The notes beneath the pieces were generated by a model. The model was not told where the DNA came from. It was given only the letters and a program-made list of their open reading frames with translations, and did no database searches. From contig CBDCAC010000006.1 in the NCBI GenBank assembly GCA_965213775.1, forward strand, positions 9,285 to 73,284: a stretch of 64,000 nucleotides of DNA, written 5' to 3'. The stretch comes from Lichenicoccus sp965213775. GTDB taxonomy: Bacteria; Pseudomonadota; Alphaproteobacteria; Acetobacterales; Acetobacteraceae. Below, one piece after another: positions 62,101 to 64,000 of the stretch (the first letter of the stretch is position 1; every line of letters begins with the position of its first letter). A program made the position numbers and the translations under genes.

Positions 62101-63448
62101 ATGCTGATCAGGGTTCGAGTCGCTGCGGCCGCGCGCGGCCGGCGGACCGCGTCGCTGCGGCTGCTGCTGGTGTCCACCTCGGGCCTGCTCGCGCTGCACC
62201 CGACGGGCGTGATGGCGCAGAACGCGGGGGTCCAGAATACGCACCACGCCGGCGCCGGCGGCGCCGCCGGCCGCGCCGGCGACACCGGGTTGCCGCGCCG
62301 GCGCCGGGACCCTGGGCACAGCACGATCACGTTGGGCGCGCAGTTCGACGGCGGCATCCAGGGCAACGGCGACCGCCCCGCCGACGGGCTCAATTACGGC
62401 CGGCTGTTCGACGACAAGGCCAACACCGCGCAGCTCAACCAGATCCAGCTCACCGCGACGCGGCCGATCAGCTCGAGTGCCACCGGCTACGATGTCGGCT
62501 TCACGCTGCAGGGCACCTACGGTTCCGACGTGCGCTACCTGCATTATCTCGGCGAGTTCACCAACCTCACCTCCGACCGCTACCAGCTCACCCTGCTGCA
62601 GGCGAACCTGCTGGTGCACGCGCCCTGGCTGACCGCGGGCGGCATCGACTTCAAGATCGGGCAGTTCGTCACCCCGATCGGCTACGAGACCATCGACCCC
62701 AGCACCAACCCGTTCTACTCGCACTCCTACATCTTCAATTACGGGCCGTTCCAGCACACCGGGGCACTCGGCGAGTGGCACGTCAACCCGACGCTGGACG
62801 TCTACGGCCAGATCGATACCGGCGAGAGCACCACGTTCGGCACCGGCAGCGGCGACAACAACGGCGAGCCCGCGGGGGCTGTTCGGCCTGGGACTGAACA
62901 GCCTGCTAGGGCGGCAAGCTTACCCTGCTCGGACTGGTGCATCTGGGACCGGAGAACGCGCTGCGCGCCGACCCGCAGGCGAACAGCCAGATGCGCTACG
63001 AGAGCGACCCTGATCGCCACCTACAAGGCGACCGACAAGCTGACGCTGGTCACCGAGCTGAACTACCAGCACGATGACGGCTTCGGCGCCGACAGCTATG
63101 CCGGCGCGCAGTATGTCTCGTACGCGCTGACCCCCACCGTGGCGCTGAACGGGCGCGCGGAGGTGTATCGCGACAATGCCGGCTTCTTCGTGTTCAGCTT
63201 CCCCGGCAACCTCGATCCGGTGGCGCGCGCTCAAGGGCCTCTCCAACGGCTCGTTCAGCGCCGGGCGCGCGACCTACAGCGAGTACACGCTGGGCTTCAC
63301 CTACAAGCCGACGGTGCCGAAGGTCGCGACCCTGCTGATCCGGCCAGAGATACGCTGGGACAAGACGCTCAGCGGCACCCCCGCCTACGACGCCGGCACC
63401 CAGACCGGCAACTTCACCTTCGGCGGCGACATCGTGCTGGGCTTCTGA
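62101..63448 (+). pseudogene. OmpL-like beta-barrel porin (BBP2 family), disrupted by frameshifts
   Basis: GGAGG precedes the ATG at 62101. A signal peptide (to about VMAQ) and the barrel strands QFDGGIQGNGDRPADGLNYG, DIQ-like NQIQLTATRPISSSATGYDV, FKIGQFVTPIGYETIDPS and NPFYSHSYIFNYGPFQHTG match putative beta-barrel porin-2 proteins. From about 62870 the frame changes several times: GLFGLGLNSLLGG-like sequence continues in another frame, ATYKATDKLTLVTELNYQHD returns to the first, and WRALKGLSNGSFSAGRATYS shifts again. It ends FTFGGDIVLGF at 63448. Single extra or missing bases near 62870-62915, 63005 and 63225 explain it. With murJ and mutS also affected, sequence error is as likely as real decay. 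Confidence 0.75.
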
Positions 63449-63541
63449 CCGCCGGTCTGCCGCCCGCCCGGGCATCCGACCGCGGCGCCCGCGCTTGCCT
63501 CGACGCGGCGCGGATGCCGGGCAGCCCATCCGGGCGGCCGC

Positions 63542-64000
63542 ATGAGCGACCGCCGTTCCCTGGGCGCGCTACCCCTCCCCCGAGGGCGCCTCGCCGGTCG
63601 ATGGCGCAGTGGTTCGCGCTCAAGGCGCGAGCATCCCGACGCGCTGCTGTTCTTCCGGATGGGCGATTTCTACGAGCTGTTCTTCGCCGATGCCGGAGGC
63701 CGGCGTCGGCGGCGCTCGACATCGCGCTGACCGCGCGCGGCAACCATGCCGGCCAGCCGATCGCCGATGTGCGGCGTCCCCGTGGGCCGCGTCGCAGGCG
63801 GCTATCGTCGCCCGGCTGATCCGGCGCGGCTACCGGGTCGCGGTCGCCGAGCAGACCGAGCCGCCGCGCCGCGCCCGCGGCCAGGGCGTGCCAGAAGGGG
63901 CCGCTGTCGCGCGACGGTCGTGCAGGCTGGTCACCGCCGGCACGCTGACCGAGGACGAGCTGCTCGAAGCCGGCCGGCCCAACCTGCTGCTGGGGCTGGT
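63542..64000 (+). pseudogene. mutS: DNA mismatch repair protein MutS, N-terminal part, multiply frameshifted and cut by the window end
   Basis: Pieces of MutS domain I appear in order but in different frames: MAQWFALKA, then HPDALLFFRMGDFYELFFADA (the mismatch-reading Phe-x-Glu neighbourhood), ALDIALTARGNHAGQPIA, MCGVPV, IRRGYRVAVAEQTE and LVTAGTLTEDELLEAGRPNLL. Frame changes fall near 63598, 63635, 63690-63700, 63765, 63785 and between about 63880 and 63930. Nearly all can be repaired by removing one C or G. A live mutS is expected in most free-living bacteria, so these are probably errors in low-quality terminal sequence. MutS recognises mismatches with MutL. Confidence 0.8.

Overview
The window is about 64 kb of very GC-rich DNA, densely coding, with many 4-base stop/start overlaps between genes. 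Marker genes point to an alphaproteobacterium, probably a member of the Acetobacteraceae/Rhodospirillales: a GcrA cell-cycle regulator, an EipB-type (DUF1849) envelope protein, a bactofilin, an xseB-ispA-tlyA cluster and a NnrU protein. This placement is inferred from gene content only. A secreted S53 (sedolisin/kumamolisin) peptidase and a small secreted Ala/Pro protein with a basic His/Lys/Arg tail fit an acid-tolerant lifestyle, but do not prove it. I see no tRNA, rRNA, CRISPR array, transposase or phage gene.

Layout. 1-4.1 kb: end of a D-amino-acid dehydrogenase, then a minus-strand run argG - large membrane protein - lipoprotein. 4.2-8.9 kb: a glycosyltransferase facing a tightly coupled set of rlmN, acyl-CoA-dehydrogenase-like protein, PIG-L deacetylase and SAM methyltransferase. 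9-16 kb: housekeeping and small regulators (tlyA, ispA, xseB, TusA-like, ROK kinase, dinB, GNAT, azoR/HxlR divergon). 15.5-25.4 kb: yjbQ, trpS, LpxL-type acyltransferase, SPFH protein, amidase, phosphodiesterase, AmpG, typA. 25.7-35 kb: PfkB kinase, bactofilin, gcrA, nnrU, rnd, aspS, eipB, a glycosyltransferase. 35-44 kb: S53 peptidase, then a minus-strand set of glutathione-dependent formaldehyde genes and a BMP-type (nucleoside/purine) ABC transporter. 44-54 kb: a 2OG-Fe(II) oxygenase and a complete D-xylose module: xylFGH divergent from a LacI-type regulator, xylB and xylA. 54-60 kb: CNT nucleoside transporter, glutathione peroxidase, an unfamiliar GHKL ATPase, adenine deaminase. 60-64 kb: murJ, a porin and the start of mutS, each broken by single-base frameshifts that become denser toward the window end.

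How the genes fit together. Two nutritional themes stand out: xylose uptake and isomerisation (45-53 kb), and purine/nucleoside acquisition (BMP ABC transporter, CNT transporter, adenine deaminase, PfkB kinase). The acyl-CoA-dehydrogenase/PIG-L/methyltransferase/glycosyltransferase group looks like a small uncharacterised pathway for a modified sugar or glycoconjugate.

Non-coding structure. The most distinctive feature is a dispersed repeat seen at ten places. Each unit is two GC-rich hairpins separated by a short GACCC(G/C) linker. Units occur singly or as inverted pairs, mostly at 3' ends and between convergent genes. One pair lies inside a 185-bp element with its own terminal inverted repeats. 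A second, unrelated palindromic element (CTAGAGCA ends) lies near 55.7 kb and supplies the stop codon of a 37-codon small gene.
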